NCBI GenBank assembly: GCA_900548795.1
Contig: URLT01000077.1
Span: 1 to 8,482, forward strand
DNA length: 8,482 bases
Origin: an uncultured Eubacteriales bacterium
Lineage (GTDB): Bacteria; Bacillota; Clostridia; Oscillospirales; Oscillospiraceae
Direction of reading: 5' to 3'
Shown in pieces: positions 1 to 5,977 of this stretch; position 1 is the stretch's first letter, and each line of letters begins with the position of its first letter. A program made the translations under genes and the position numbers. A model generated the notes under the pieces. That model was not told the origin of the DNA and ran no database searches. It saw only the letters and a program-made list of their open reading frames with translations.

Positions 1-1
1 T

Positions 2-1006
2 CCCAAGACCCCGGCGCTGGCCGCGCAGATCATTCTGGCCGGCGGCGTGGTCGCCATCCCGACCGAAACGGTCTACGGTCTGGGCGCGAACGCGCTCGAC
101 GAGGCCGCCGTGGCCAAGATCTTCGAGGCCAAGGGACGGCCGCAGGATAACCCGCTGATCATTCATATCGCAGAGCCGACCGAGCTGTCGCGCTACTGCT
201 ACGACATTCCGCAGGCCGCGTGGGAGCTGGCCAACCGGTTCTGGCCGGGGCCGCTGACGATGGTTCTGCCCGTGCGCGAGCTGGTGCCGCGCCGCACGAC
301 GGCCGGGCTGGACACCGTCGCCGTTCGCTGCCCGAAAACGGCGGTCACGCGGGCGCTCATTCGCCGCGCGCGCGTGCCGATCGCCGCGCCGTCGGCGAAT
401 CTCTCCGGCAAGCCCTCGACCACGACGGCGCAGCACGTCCTGCACGATTACGGCACGGACGGCAAGATCGACGCCGTGATCGACGGCGGCCCGTGCGAGG
501 TCGGCGTGGAGTCGACCATTGTCGACCTGACCGGGGAGCGGCCGCGCCTGCTCCGTCCGGGCGGCGTGACGCCCGAGGAGCTGACCGAGGTGCTCGGCGA
601 GCTGGACGTGGACAAGGCCGTGCTCGGCCTGATCTCCAACGACGCCGTCGTGCGCGCTCCGGGTATGAAATACAAGCACTATGCGCCCGCGGCGGAGGTC
701 ACCGTGGTCGACGGCAGCAGCGAGGCCGCCGCGCGCTATATCCGCGCGCGCCTGCGCCCGACGGACGCCGTGCTGTGCTACGAGGAGGAGCTGCCGCTCT
801 ACGCGGGCTGTCAGGCGCTGGCCTACGGCCGCGAGGCCGACCCGCACACGCTCTCGGCGGGGCTGTTTGCCGCGCTGCGCGCGCTCGACCGGCCGGACAT
901 CACCGCGATCTATGCCCGCTGTCCCGAGGGCGGCGGCGTGGCCTATGCGGTCGGCAACCGGCTGAAGAAGGCCGCCGCCTTCCATATTGTGAACGCGGAG
1001 GACTGA
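2..1006 (+). CDS. sua5: Threonylcarbamoyl-AMP synthase, Sua5/YwlC type (5'-truncated by window edge)
   Basis: The enzyme makes L-threonylcarbamoyl-AMP from threonine, bicarbonate and ATP, the first step of t6A37 modification of ANN-decoding tRNAs in the cytoplasm. The frame is open back to base 2 and the usual N-terminal helix is incomplete, so the true start lies upstream. A GTG at 47 is internal, because the IPTETVYGLGANA motif normally follows about 25 residues of leader. About 334 residues are visible, against roughly 340-350 for the two-domain family. The YrdC domain fills visible residues 1-200: the K-x-R substrate motif is in KGRPQDNPL (near 44-46) and the S-x-N motif is in PSANLSGKPS (near 131-133). 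The APGMKYKHYAP signature (near 219-229) marks the linker to the C-terminal SUA5 domain and separates this form from short TsaC. It ends 3 bp before the next gene, so the two are probably co-transcribed. Confidence 0.93.
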   Translation, partial: PKTPALAAQIILAGGVVAIPTETVYGLGANALDEAAVAKIFEAKGRPQDNPLIIHIAEPTELSRYCYDIPQAAWELANRFWPGPLTMVLPVRELVPRRTTAGLDTVAVRCPKTAVTRALIRRARVPIAAPSANLSGKPSTTTAQHVLHDYGTDGKIDAVIDGGPCEVGVESTIVDLTGERPRLLRPGGVTPEELTEVLGELDVDKAVLGLISNDAVVRAPGMKYKHYAPAAEVTVVDGSSEAAARYIRARLRPTDAVLCYEEELPLYAGCQALAYGREADPHTLSAGLFAALRALDRPDITAIYARCPEGGGVAYAVGNRLKKAAAFHIVNAED

Positions 1007-1009
1007 GCC

Positions 1010-2992
1010 ATGTTCATTCTGGGCATCACCGGCGGCAGCGGAAGCGGCAAGACGACGCTCCTGCGCGCGGCCGAACGGCTGGGCGCGTGCGCGCTCGACT
1101 GCGACGCGATCTACCACGAGCTGCTGCAAAGCGACGCGGCGCTTTTGGAAGCGCTGCGCGCGGCCTTCCCGGCGGCGTTTGCCGGCGGAACGCTGAGCCG
1201 CCCGGCGCTGGCCGCCGAGGTCTTTTCCGACCGCGAAAAGCTCCTGCGCCTGAACGCGCTCACGCACCGTTATGTGCACCGCGAGGTGCTGGCGCGGCTG
1301 AGCCGGGCGGAGCGCGCGGGCGTGCGCCTCGCGGCCGTCGACGCCATTGCCCTCTTTGAGAGCGGCATCAGCCGTCTGTGCGACAAAACCGTCGCCGTGC
1401 TCGCCCCCATGGACGTCCGCGTCGCGCGGCTGACCGCGCGCGACGGCATTTCCGCCGACCGCGCGCTCGCGCGCATCCATGCGCAGCCGTCGGACGGAGA
1501 ATTTTCCGCAAAGGCCGATTTTATCCTGCAAAATTCCGGCTCGATCGCCGAATTTGACACAAAATGCACCGAATTTCTGAAAGGAGTTTACCCGATGGAA
1601 GAAACAAAATACGAAGCCCTGCGCAAAACGCTCATTGCCGACCCGAAGAACGGCTATGACCGCATCTCCGAGGCCGACCGCGCCGCGATGGAGCCGTACA
1701 TCCGCGACTATATGGACTTTATTTCGACCTGTAAAATTGAACGCGAGGCCGTCGACTGGACGATCGCCGAGGCCGAGAAGGCCGGCTTCGTCGCCCTCAA
1801 GCCCGGCATGAGCCTCAAGCCCGGCGACCGCGTCTACGGCAACAACCGCGGCAAGAGCGTGATCTTCGCCGTCGTCGGCTCCGAGCCGCTCGACAACGGC
1901 ACGCACATCTGCGCCGCGCACATCGACTCCCCGCGCCTCGACCTCAAGCCGAACCCCCTCTATGAGGACAGCGAGCTGGCCTATTTCAAGACGCATTACT
2001 ACGGCGGCATCAAGAAATACCAGTGGACGACCACGCCGCTGGCGCTGCACGGCGTCGTGGCCAAGAAGGACGGCACGGTCGTGAAGGTCACGGTCGGCGA
2101 GGACGCCGACGACCCGATCTTCTGCGTGACCGATCTGCTGATCCATCTGGCCGCCGACCAGATGAAAAAGACCCTCGCTGAGGGCGTGACCGGCGAAAAC
2201 CTGAACATTCTGCTCGGCAGCCGCCCGCTTAAGGACGACGAGGGCGCCGACCGCATCAAATTTGCGGTGCTCTGTCTGCTCAACGAGAAATACGGCATCA
2301 CCGAGGAGGACTTCCTCAGCGCCGAGCTGACGATGGTCCCGGCCGGCCCGGCGCGCGACGTCGGCTTCGACCGCAGCATGATCGCGGCCTACGGCCACGA
2401 CGACCGCGTCTGCGCCTACGCCGCCTTCCGCCCGATGCTCGAGCTGGGCACGCCGAAAAAGACCGCCGTCTGCGTCCTTGCCGACAAGGAGGAGATCGGC
2501 TCGGAGGGTCTGTCCGGTATGCAGAGCCATTATTTTGAAACGTTTATGCACGACCTGTGCAAGGCCGTCGGCGCCTGCCTGCACCGCTGCTTCGAGCATT
2601 CCTTCTGCCTGAGCGCAGACGTCAGCAACGCCTATGACCCGATCTACGCCGAGACCTGCGACAAGCGCAACAACACCCGCATCAACTACGGCACCGGCAT
2701 CTTCAAGTACACCGGCGCGCGCGGCAAATCCGGCTCGTCCGACGCCTCAGCCGAGGTCATGGGCTATGTGCGCCGCCTGTTCTCCGAGCAGGACGTCATC
2801 TGGCAGACCGGCGAGCTGGGCAAGGTCGATCAGGGCGGCGGCGGAACGGTCGCGTGCTACATGGCCAACCGCAACATCGAGACGGTCGACGCGGGCGTGC
2901 CCGTGCTGAGTATGCACGCGCCGATGGAGATCGTCTCCAAGCTGGATACTTACATGACCTATAAGGGCATGAAGGTGTTCTATCTCGACTGA
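1010..2992 (+). CDS. coaE: Dephospho-CoA kinase reading frame continuing in frame into M18 aminopeptidase
   Basis: Residues 1-195 form a dephospho-CoA kinase, which phosphorylates the 3'-hydroxyl of dephospho-CoA with ATP in the last step of CoA synthesis. The P-loop is at residues 8-16 (GGSGSGKTT). Next come DCDAIYHELL (30-39), FESGISRLCDK (116-126) and the lid-like segment RLTARDGIS (140-148). The domain ends normally at about ADFILQNSG followed by a last helix ending FLK (191), as long as ordinary CoaE (about 195-205 aa). No stop follows: the frame continues through GVYP into Met196, the start of a complete M18 aminopeptidase. ATG 1010 is preceded by GGAGG at 997-1001 inside the upstream gene. 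A TGA at 1578-1580 lies one frame off, exactly where a stop would be expected, so a single-base indel (real or from sequencing or assembly) could have joined two genes. Either a 660-aa bifunctional protein is made, or two proteins arise through the internal start. The domain identities are firm; the fusion is not. Confidence 0.82.
   Translation: MFILGITGGSGSGKTTLLRAAERLGACALDCDAIYHELLQSDAALLEALRAAFPAAFAGGTLSRPALAAEVFSDREKLLRLNALTHRYVHREVLARLSRAERAGVRLAAVDAIALFESGISRLCDKTVAVLAPMDVRVARLTARDGISADRALARIHAQPSDGEFSAKADFILQNSGSIAEFDTKCTEFLKGVYPMEETKYEALRKTLIADPKNGYDRISEADRAAMEPYIRDYMDFISTCKIEREAVDWTIAEAEKAGFVALKPGMSLKPGDRVYGNNRGKSVIFAVVGSEPLDNGTHICAAHIDSPRLDLKPNPLYEDSELAYFKTHYYGGIKKYQWTTTPLALHGVVAKKDGTVVKVTVGEDADDPIFCVTDLLIHLAADQMKKTLAEGVTGENLNILLGSRPLKDDEGADRIKFAVLCLLNEKYGITEEDFLSAELTMVPAGPARDVGFDRSMIAAYGHDDRVCAYAAFRPMLELGTPKKTAVCVLADKEEIGSEGLSGMQSHYFETFMHDLCKAVGACLHRCFEHSFCLSADVSNAYDPIYAETCDKRNNTRINYGTGIFKYTGARGKSGSSDASAEVMGYVRRLFSEQDVIWQTGELGKVDQGGGGTVACYMANRNIETVDAGVPVLSMHAPMEIVSKLDTYMTYKGMKVFYLD
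1581..1597 (+). promoter_or_regulatory. Internal ribosome binding site and ATG for the M18 aminopeptidase
   Basis: AAGGAG at 1581-1586 is followed, 8 nt later, by ATG at 1595. It lies at the 3' end of the coaE coding segment, where an independent start is needed if the two domains are separate genes. It argues that the aminopeptidase is translated on its own even though no stop codon separates it from coaE. Confidence 0.75.
1595..2992 (+). CDS. M18 family zinc aminopeptidase from internal start (465 aa)
   Basis: This is a cytosolic di-metal aminopeptidase of the M18 family (aspartyl/yeast aminopeptidase I type), which removes N-terminal residues from peptides. Counted from ATG 1595, the metal-site motifs are all present: HIDSPRLD (H109, D111), GHDDR (around D269-D270), DKEEIGSEG (E299, E300), SADVSNAYDP (D342), and SMHAPME near the C-terminus (H441). 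Full length is 465 aa, usual for the bacterial family. The start is supported by AAGGAG at 1581-1586 with 8 nt to the ATG. The protein begins MEETKYEALRKTL, as a free-standing member would. The same frame is open upstream through CoaE, so this is either an independent translation product or the C-terminal half of a fusion. The substrate preference cannot be read from the sequence. The next gene starts 35 bp downstream. Confidence 0.85.
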   Translation: MEETKYEALRKTLIADPKNGYDRISEADRAAMEPYIRDYMDFISTCKIEREAVDWTIAEAEKAGFVALKPGMSLKPGDRVYGNNRGKSVIFAVVGSEPLDNGTHICAAHIDSPRLDLKPNPLYEDSELAYFKTHYYGGIKKYQWTTTPLALHGVVAKKDGTVVKVTVGEDADDPIFCVTDLLIHLAADQMKKTLAEGVTGENLNILLGSRPLKDDEGADRIKFAVLCLLNEKYGITEEDFLSAELTMVPAGPARDVGFDRSMIAAYGHDDRVCAYAAFRPMLELGTPKKTAVCVLADKEEIGSEGLSGMQSHYFETFMHDLCKAVGACLHRCFEHSFCLSADVSNAYDPIYAETCDKRNNTRINYGTGIFKYTGARGKSGSSDASAEVMGYVRRLFSEQDVIWQTGELGKVDQGGGGTVACYMANRNIETVDAGVPVLSMHAPMEIVSKLDTYMTYKGMKVFYLD

Positions 2993-3010
2993 TTTTTCCC
3001 GATCTTTCCG

Positions 3011-3025
3011 CGACAGGAGGTGTCG
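3011..3025 (+). promoter_or_regulatory. Shine-Dalgarno displayed in a hairpin loop
   Basis: CGACA (3011-3015) and TGTCG (3021-3025) are perfect inverted arms around GGAGG (3016-3020), so the ribosome binding site of the gene at 3028 would form the five-base loop of a small stem. The ATG lies 2 nt after the stem. The structure could modulate initiation, but the stem is short and may be coincidental. Confidence 0.45.
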
Positions 3026-3027
3026 TC

Positions 3028-3696
3028 ATGAATTGTCTGCGCTGCGGACGGCGCATCGACGAGGGCAAGACCTTTTGCCCCGATTGCGAGAAGCTGGTCA
3101 GCCGGCCGCTGCCCGACTCGCCGTTCCTTGACCGCCGCATTGTGCTCCCCGAGCGCAAGGCGACGCCGCGCCAGGCCGAGAAGCGTCAGCGCGAGAAGAA
3201 CGAGCGCCGCGCCGAGCGCGCCGAGCAGCGCCGCCGCCGGGGCGGACGCGTGCTGCTCGCGGGGCTGCTGCTGCTTCTGGCGGTGAGCGTGGCCGGGGGA
3301 CTGCTGCGCACGGCACAGCTCAAGGCGGCGCTTCGCAGCCGCGAGGCAGCGCTTCAGGACAACGCGGCCGTGCTCTCGCGCGTGCGCGACCAGCTCACCG
3401 CGGCGCGCGGCGCCCTGCGCGAGCTGAGCGACGAGCTTGAAACGCTGCAGGGCGAGTACGACGTGATGTCCAAGGAGCACGCCGCCGCCCGCGATGAGCT
3501 GACCCGGAGCAAGGAGGCGCTGGAGTTCGTGCGCGACCACGTCGCGCTCATTGAGCGCGGGCAGGCGCGCTATTATCACACGGCCGGGTGTCCGGATTTC
3601 GACGCCACGGGCTATCAGGTCACGAGCGTGTCTCAGGCGCTTCGCTGGGGCTACCTGCCCTGCCCGACCTGCCACGGGGAGGAGGACGCCGAATGA
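3028..3696 (+). CDS. Membrane-anchored coiled-coil protein with N-terminal zinc ribbon and C-terminal Cys/His motif
   Basis: No named family is recognised for this 222-aa protein. Residues 3-20 carry two CxxC pairs (C3/C6 and C17/C20), a zinc ribbon. Residues 46-73 are extremely Arg/Lys/Glu-rich and probably cytoplasmic. Residues 74-93 are one transmembrane helix. Residues 97-172 have the heptad-like Leu/Ala/Glu pattern of a long coiled coil. The C-terminus has YYHTAGCPDF (H184, C188) and, after RWGYLPCPTC, C212/C215, a probable second metal site. Similar YHxxxCxx...GYxPCxxC tails occur at the ends of various surface and nuclease-like proteins. The basic residues before the helix predict that the zinc ribbon stays inside and the coiled coil and tail face outwards. 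ATG 3028 follows AGGAGGT at 3015-3021. The gene follows the aminopeptidase by 35 bp and overlaps the next gene by 4 bp. Confidence 0.85.
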   Translation: MNCLRCGRRIDEGKTFCPDCEKLVSRPLPDSPFLDRRIVLPERKATPRQAEKRQREKNERRAERAEQRRRRGGRVLLAGLLLLLAVSVAGGLLRTAQLKAALRSREAALQDNAAVLSRVRDQLTAARGALRELSDELETLQGEYDVMSKEHAAARDELTRSKEALEFVRDHVALIERGQARYYHTAGCPDFDATGYQVTSVSQALRWGYLPCPTCHGEEDAE

Positions 3697-4154
3697 ATGC
3701 ACGAGGCTATGATCTGGCCGTGAAGCTGATGCTCTGTCTCTGCGCCGGCGCCGTCGCCATGGCGGTCGTGATGTGCTTTTTCATCGGCTTCGGCCTGAAC
3801 AGCACCGTCGGCAAGGAGGCGCTCTATCTCTGCCGCGTCATCCTCGGCGCGAGCCTCTGGCTCTGCCTGCGCCGCGAGCGGTTGCTTGAGCAGCAGGCGG
3901 AGCGGCTCCCGCCCCGCGTCAAAAAAATGCGCATCCTGCGCGGCGTCAGCTTCGGCGTCTGGTGCGCCTCCACCGTTCTGCTGCTGCTTTCTCTGGTCTG
4001 CGCGATCTGCAGGCTGGGCTATGGCAGCTTTTGGGTAAAATATCCCTGCGCCATCGGCGCGGCGGCCATGCCGGTCGGCTGGCTCGGCCTGACGGTCTGC
4101 TTTCGCCGCCGCAGAACGGCCATCGCCTGCGCCGAGCGGAAAGGGAACCTCTGA
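3693..4154 (+). CDS. Small four-helix integral membrane protein of unknown function
   Basis: This 153-aa protein is not recognised as a member of a named family. Four hydrophobic segments are visible at about residues 11-34, 44-60, 83-106 and 118-137. A charged loop (RRERLLEQQAERLPPRVKK, about 60-78) separates the second and third, and the tail is basic (RRRR). The ATG at 3693 overlaps the stop of the preceding gene (ATGA), with GGGGAGGAGG at 3676-3685 upstream. That start and coupling are better supported than an upstream ATG in the same frame at 3588, which would lie wholly inside the neighbouring gene. Translation is therefore probably coupled to the zinc-ribbon membrane protein, and the two may act together in the envelope. 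The last codons (GGG AAC CTC TGA) coincide with a sequence repeated at 8367, so a repeat element may have supplied the stop. Confidence 0.8.
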   Translation: MNARGYDLAVKLMLCLCAGAVAMAVVMCFFIGFGLNSTVGKEALYLCRVILGASLWLCLRRERLLEQQAERLPPRVKKMRILRGVSFGVWCASTVLLLLSLVCAICRLGYGSFWVKYPCAIGAAAMPVGWLGLTVCFRRRRTAIACAERKGNL

Positions 4155-4164
4155 ATCAATCGGC
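4143..4164 (+). repeat. GGGAACCTCTGA repeat, copy 1
   Basis: GGGAACCTCTGA (4143-4154) is followed by a related ATCAATCG stretch. The same 12 bases, and 18 of the first 20, recur at 8367-8386. This copy overlaps the last three codons and the stop of the membrane-protein gene. It looks like the end of an interspersed element, but no inverted partner was found nearby. Confidence 0.5.
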
Positions 4165-4204
4165 AGCGAGCTGCCCGGCGCAGCCGGAAAACAACGGAAA
4201 GCAT

Positions 4205-4255
4205 CAGCAAAACAACGCGATAAGCAAAACAACGCGATAAGCAAAACAACGCGAT
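4205..4255 (+). repeat. Three tandem copies of a 17-bp repeat
   Basis: Three abutting copies of AAGCAAAACAACGCGAT lie at 4205-4221, 4222-4238 and 4239-4255. Only the first base of copy 1 differs (C for A). They sit in the non-coding gap (4155-4469) between the end of the left operon and the terminator. The rest of that gap holds the terminator, a short inverted repeat (4355-4370) and nothing else I can identify. Confidence 0.9.
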
Positions 4256-4267
4256 CACCAAATAACC

Positions 4268-4311
4268 AAAAACCGAAGCGCCCTCGACCATTCGAGGGCG
4301 CTTCGGTTTTT
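4268..4311. terminator. Bidirectional intrinsic terminator between convergent operons
   Basis: Perfect 20-bp arms (4268-4287 and 4292-4311) flank a 4-nt CCAT loop. Each arm has a five-base A or T run at its outer edge (AAAAACCGAAGCGCCC, and its complement ending in TTTTT). It ends the plus-strand operon and is positioned to stop the minus-strand NlpC/P60 operon as well. Confidence 0.93.
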
Positions 4312-4469
4312 GTGATGGGAAACTGCGCACAATTCGGCAAGCAGCTTTGTTTTGTCAAGTCAAGACTTGAAACGTGCAGGAAGGCGGTATGTATCTTATA
4401 CTCGTTCTCCGCCGCATGAGCCGGAAGCTTCGCACCGAACGCTTCGCGCCCGATCGATCCGCGGGCGGC

Positions 4470-5402
4470 TCAGCCGATGACGCGGTGCGCCGTGAGGTAG
4501 CGGTTGGCATACCAGCTCTCGGACAGGTTCGAGATGATGACGCCCGTGCCGGAGTTCGCCGCGTGAACGAACGCGCCGCCGCCGAGGTAGATGCCGACGT
4601 GGGAGGCGGTGCTGCCGTAGCCGAAATAGATGATGTCGCCGGGCTGGAGGGCGTCGCGCGAGACGTACCAGCCGTCCTGGAGCTGCGCCGTCGCGGTGCG
4701 GCGGATGCCATAGCCGAAGTGGGCGTAAACATACTGCACGAAGCCGGAGCAGTCGAACCCGGCGGGGCTTGTGCCGCCGTAAACATAGGGATAACCGGCG
4801 AAACTCTGCGCATAGTCGGCAAGCTGCTGAGCGACGCCCGCCGGATAGAAGTGCTGCGAGCTGCCGGAGCCGCCGCCCGACGAGGCGGAGGAGCCGCGGT
4901 TTGCCGCAGGCTTTTCGAGCAGGGTGACGAGGTCGCTGCGGATGTAGCCGACCTGACCGTTGAAGCGCACCTTGTACCAGCCGCAGTTGAAGCCGAAAAT
5001 CTCGACGCGGTTGCCGGCGTAGACCTGACAGACGCGGGCGCTGCCGGTCGAAGGGCCGGAGCGCAGGTTCGCGACGGTGGGATTCACGGCGCCGTCGCCC
5101 AGCTCGACGTTCTCGCGCTCCTTGACGGTGAGGTAGGCGGCGCTCATATAGCCGACGTTGAGGTTATAATCGACCAGATACCAGTCGCCCGTCCTGCGGA
5201 GGATGACGACATAGTCGCCCTCGGCTGCGACGGCCAGAACGGCCGCGTTGGTGTCGGGCTTGGCGCGCAGGCGCAGACCGCTGCGGGCGTTGACGATGCC
5301 GATGGCGGACTTCAGCTCGGTCGCGCCCGCGACAGAGGCGAGCGAGAGCGCGAGCGCAAGGATCAGAGCCAAGACGGTCAGAGTTCGGAACAAACGTTTC
5401 AT
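4470..5402 (-). CDS. Secreted SH3b-NlpC/P60 peptidoglycan hydrolase
   Basis: This 310-aa secreted hydrolase is predicted to cut stem peptides of peptidoglycan (D-glutamyl-L-diamino-acid endopeptidase type). Residues 1-27 are a signal peptide (MKRLFRT, a long Leu/Ala core, probable cut after SVAGA). Two bacterial SH3 domains follow, about 35-95 (RSGLRLRAKPDTNAAV, GYMSAAYL) and about 105-163 (ANLRSGPSTGSARV, GYIRSDLV). A Ser/Gly-rich linker occupies about 169-183. The NlpC/P60 domain fills about 190-310, with catalytic Cys218 in GFDCSGFVQYVY, His268 in SHVGIYLGGG and His280 in FVHAANS as the third polar residue. All catalytic positions are intact. ATG 5402 is preceded by GGGAGG (complement of 5411-5416). 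The gene starts 19 bp after the 96-aa gene and shares its promoter. SH3 domains probably bind the wall. Confidence 0.93.
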   Translation of the reverse strand: MKRLFRTLTVLALILALALSLASVAGATELKSAIGIVNARSGLRLRAKPDTNAAVLAVAAEGDYVVILRRTGDWYLVDYNLNVGYMSAAYLTVKERENVELGDGAVNPTVANLRSGPSTGSARVCQVYAGNRVEIFGFNCGWYKVRFNGQVGYIRSDLVTLLEKPAANRGSSASSGGGSGSSQHFYPAGVAQQLADYAQSFAGYPYVYGGTSPAGFDCSGFVQYVYAHFGYGIRRTATAQLQDGWYVSRDALQPGDIIYFGYGSTASHVGIYLGGGAFVHAANSGTGVIISNLSESWYANRYLTAHRVIG

Positions 5403-5421
5403 TGCGGAACCTCCCGGGAGA

Positions 5422-5712
5422 TTATTTCGCGCTCAGTGCGCGTTCCAGCCACACACAGCCAACATCCAACGCCGTGTAGAAGCCGTCCTTTTCGCTTTTT
5501 TTGACCACGCGGTCACGCGCCTTGGCGTTCGGATCGGTGAGCTGAAGCTGAACCGAGACTCGCGTGGCGAGCTTGAGATCCTTGAAATCCTTGGACTCAA
5601 GCACCTGCAGCATGACGATGTATTCATCCGCCATGGAGCCGTAATAGATCAGGTTGTCCTTGCGCATCAGGGGTCGACCCCGATAGGTGAGGACTTCATT
5701 TTTTTCGGACAT
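5422..5712 (-). CDS. Conserved-looking 96-aa protein of unknown function, first gene of the hydrolase operon
   Basis: I do not recognise a named family. The protein is 96 aa, soluble, with no signal peptide or membrane segment, and mixed in charge. It begins MSEKNEVLTYRGRPLMRK, has an alternating hydrophobic central stretch (NLIYYGSMADEYIVMLQVLE, about 20-39) and then KLATRVSVQLQLTD (about 47-60), suggesting a small beta-rich fold. ATG 5712 was chosen because GGAGG (complement of 5718-5722) lies just upstream and the promoter at 5741-5769 lies just beyond. An in-frame ATG at 5772 would fall upstream of that promoter. It is co-transcribed with the NlpC/P60 hydrolase 19 bp downstream, so a role linked to wall remodelling is plausible but only by position. 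Confidence 0.82.
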   Translation of the reverse strand: MSEKNEVLTYRGRPLMRKDNLIYYGSMADEYIVMLQVLESKDFKDLKLATRVSVQLQLTDPNAKARDRVVKKSEKDGFYTALDVGCVWLERALSAK

Positions 5713-5731
5713 AGGTACCTCCAAAATAAAA

Positions 5732-5748
5732 TGTAACCAAATTGTAAC
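5732..5748 (+). promoter_or_regulatory. WalR (YycF)-type box overlapping the -10
   Basis: TGTAAC (5732-5737), CAAAT, TGTAAC (5743-5748) matches the published WalR consensus TGTWAH-N5-TGTWAH at every position. It covers the -10 and presumed start site of the hydrolase operon promoter, a placement that predicts repression. NlpC/P60 endopeptidases are classic WalR targets in Bacillus subtilis. The presence of WalRK in this organism is assumed, not seen. Confidence 0.55.
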
Positions 5749-5769
5749 ACATGGAGATTGTTTTGTCAA
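5741..5769 (-). promoter_or_regulatory. Near-consensus sigma-A promoter for the 96-aa/NlpC-P60 operon
   Basis: Read on the minus strand, TTGACA (complement of 5764-5769) is a perfect -35 and TACAAT (complement of 5741-5746) a 5/6 -10, with an exact 17-bp spacer. Transcription should begin near 5734, about 20 nt before the start codon at 5712. Confidence 0.9.
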
Positions 5770-5807
5770 CACTTTGCGACGTATTTTTCGAAATTTACCG
5801 GGAATTT

Positions 5808-5823
5808 GTTACGATTTGGTTCA
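5808..5823 (-). promoter_or_regulatory. Degenerate inverted second copy of the WalR-like box
   Basis: The 14 bases GTTACGATTTGGTT (5808-5821) are the inverse of 5735-5748 with one mismatch. Read on the minus strand they give TTGAAC-CAAAT-CGTAAC, matching the TGTAAC half-sites at 4/6 and 5/6. It lies about 40 bp upstream of the -35 (5764-5769), a position where an activator or a second operator could bind. Confidence 0.35.
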
Positions 5824-5877
5824 AAGCGCCGGGAAAGGGGGAACGCGAGAATGGATGTTGAAAACGGGAGATTCCGC

Positions 5878-5906
5878 AAAAAAAGGGGAGAATCAACTCT
5901 CCCCTT
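5878..5906 (-). terminator. Intrinsic terminator for ireB
   Basis: Perfect 9-bp arms AAGGGGAGA (5883-5891) and TCTCCCCTT (5898-5906) enclose a 6-nt loop. On the minus strand the stem is followed by an uninterrupted T run (complement of 5878-5884). It lies about 70 bp downstream of the ireB stop. A second small inverted repeat, GCTCCGAG/CTCGGAGC (5935-5951), lies between them. Confidence 0.88.
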
Positions 5907-5977
5907 GCTTGCGATCGGTTGACGGATTTTGTTGGCTCCGAGCCTCGGAGCGTCCGGGGGAGGCGCGCCCCCCTGCC

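Noticed and set aside
220..1359. Plus-strand open frame of 379 codons overlapping sua5 and coaE
   Set aside because: Composition is dominated by Arg, Ala and Gly, it crosses two well-identified genes, and it has no ribosome binding site.
4205..4255. Tandem repeats as a CRISPR array
   Set aside because: The 17-bp units abut with no spacers and no cas genes are present.
4417..4472. TGAGCCG/CGGCTCA inverted repeat at the end of the NlpC/P60 gene as a second terminator
   Set aside because: The 7-bp arms enclose a 42-nt interior and there is no T run; the perfect hairpin at 4268-4311 explains termination.
4374..5504. Plus-strand open frame of 376 codons opposite the NlpC/P60 gene
   Set aside because: It is antisense to a gene with an intact catalytic triad and signal peptide; its translation is low-complexity Ala/Gly/Asp/Val.
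5713..5772. Upstream ATG at 5772 giving a 116-aa version of the 96-aa protein
   Set aside because: It lies upstream of the promoter boxes at 5741-5769 and has no Shine-Dalgarno; the ATG at 5712 has one.
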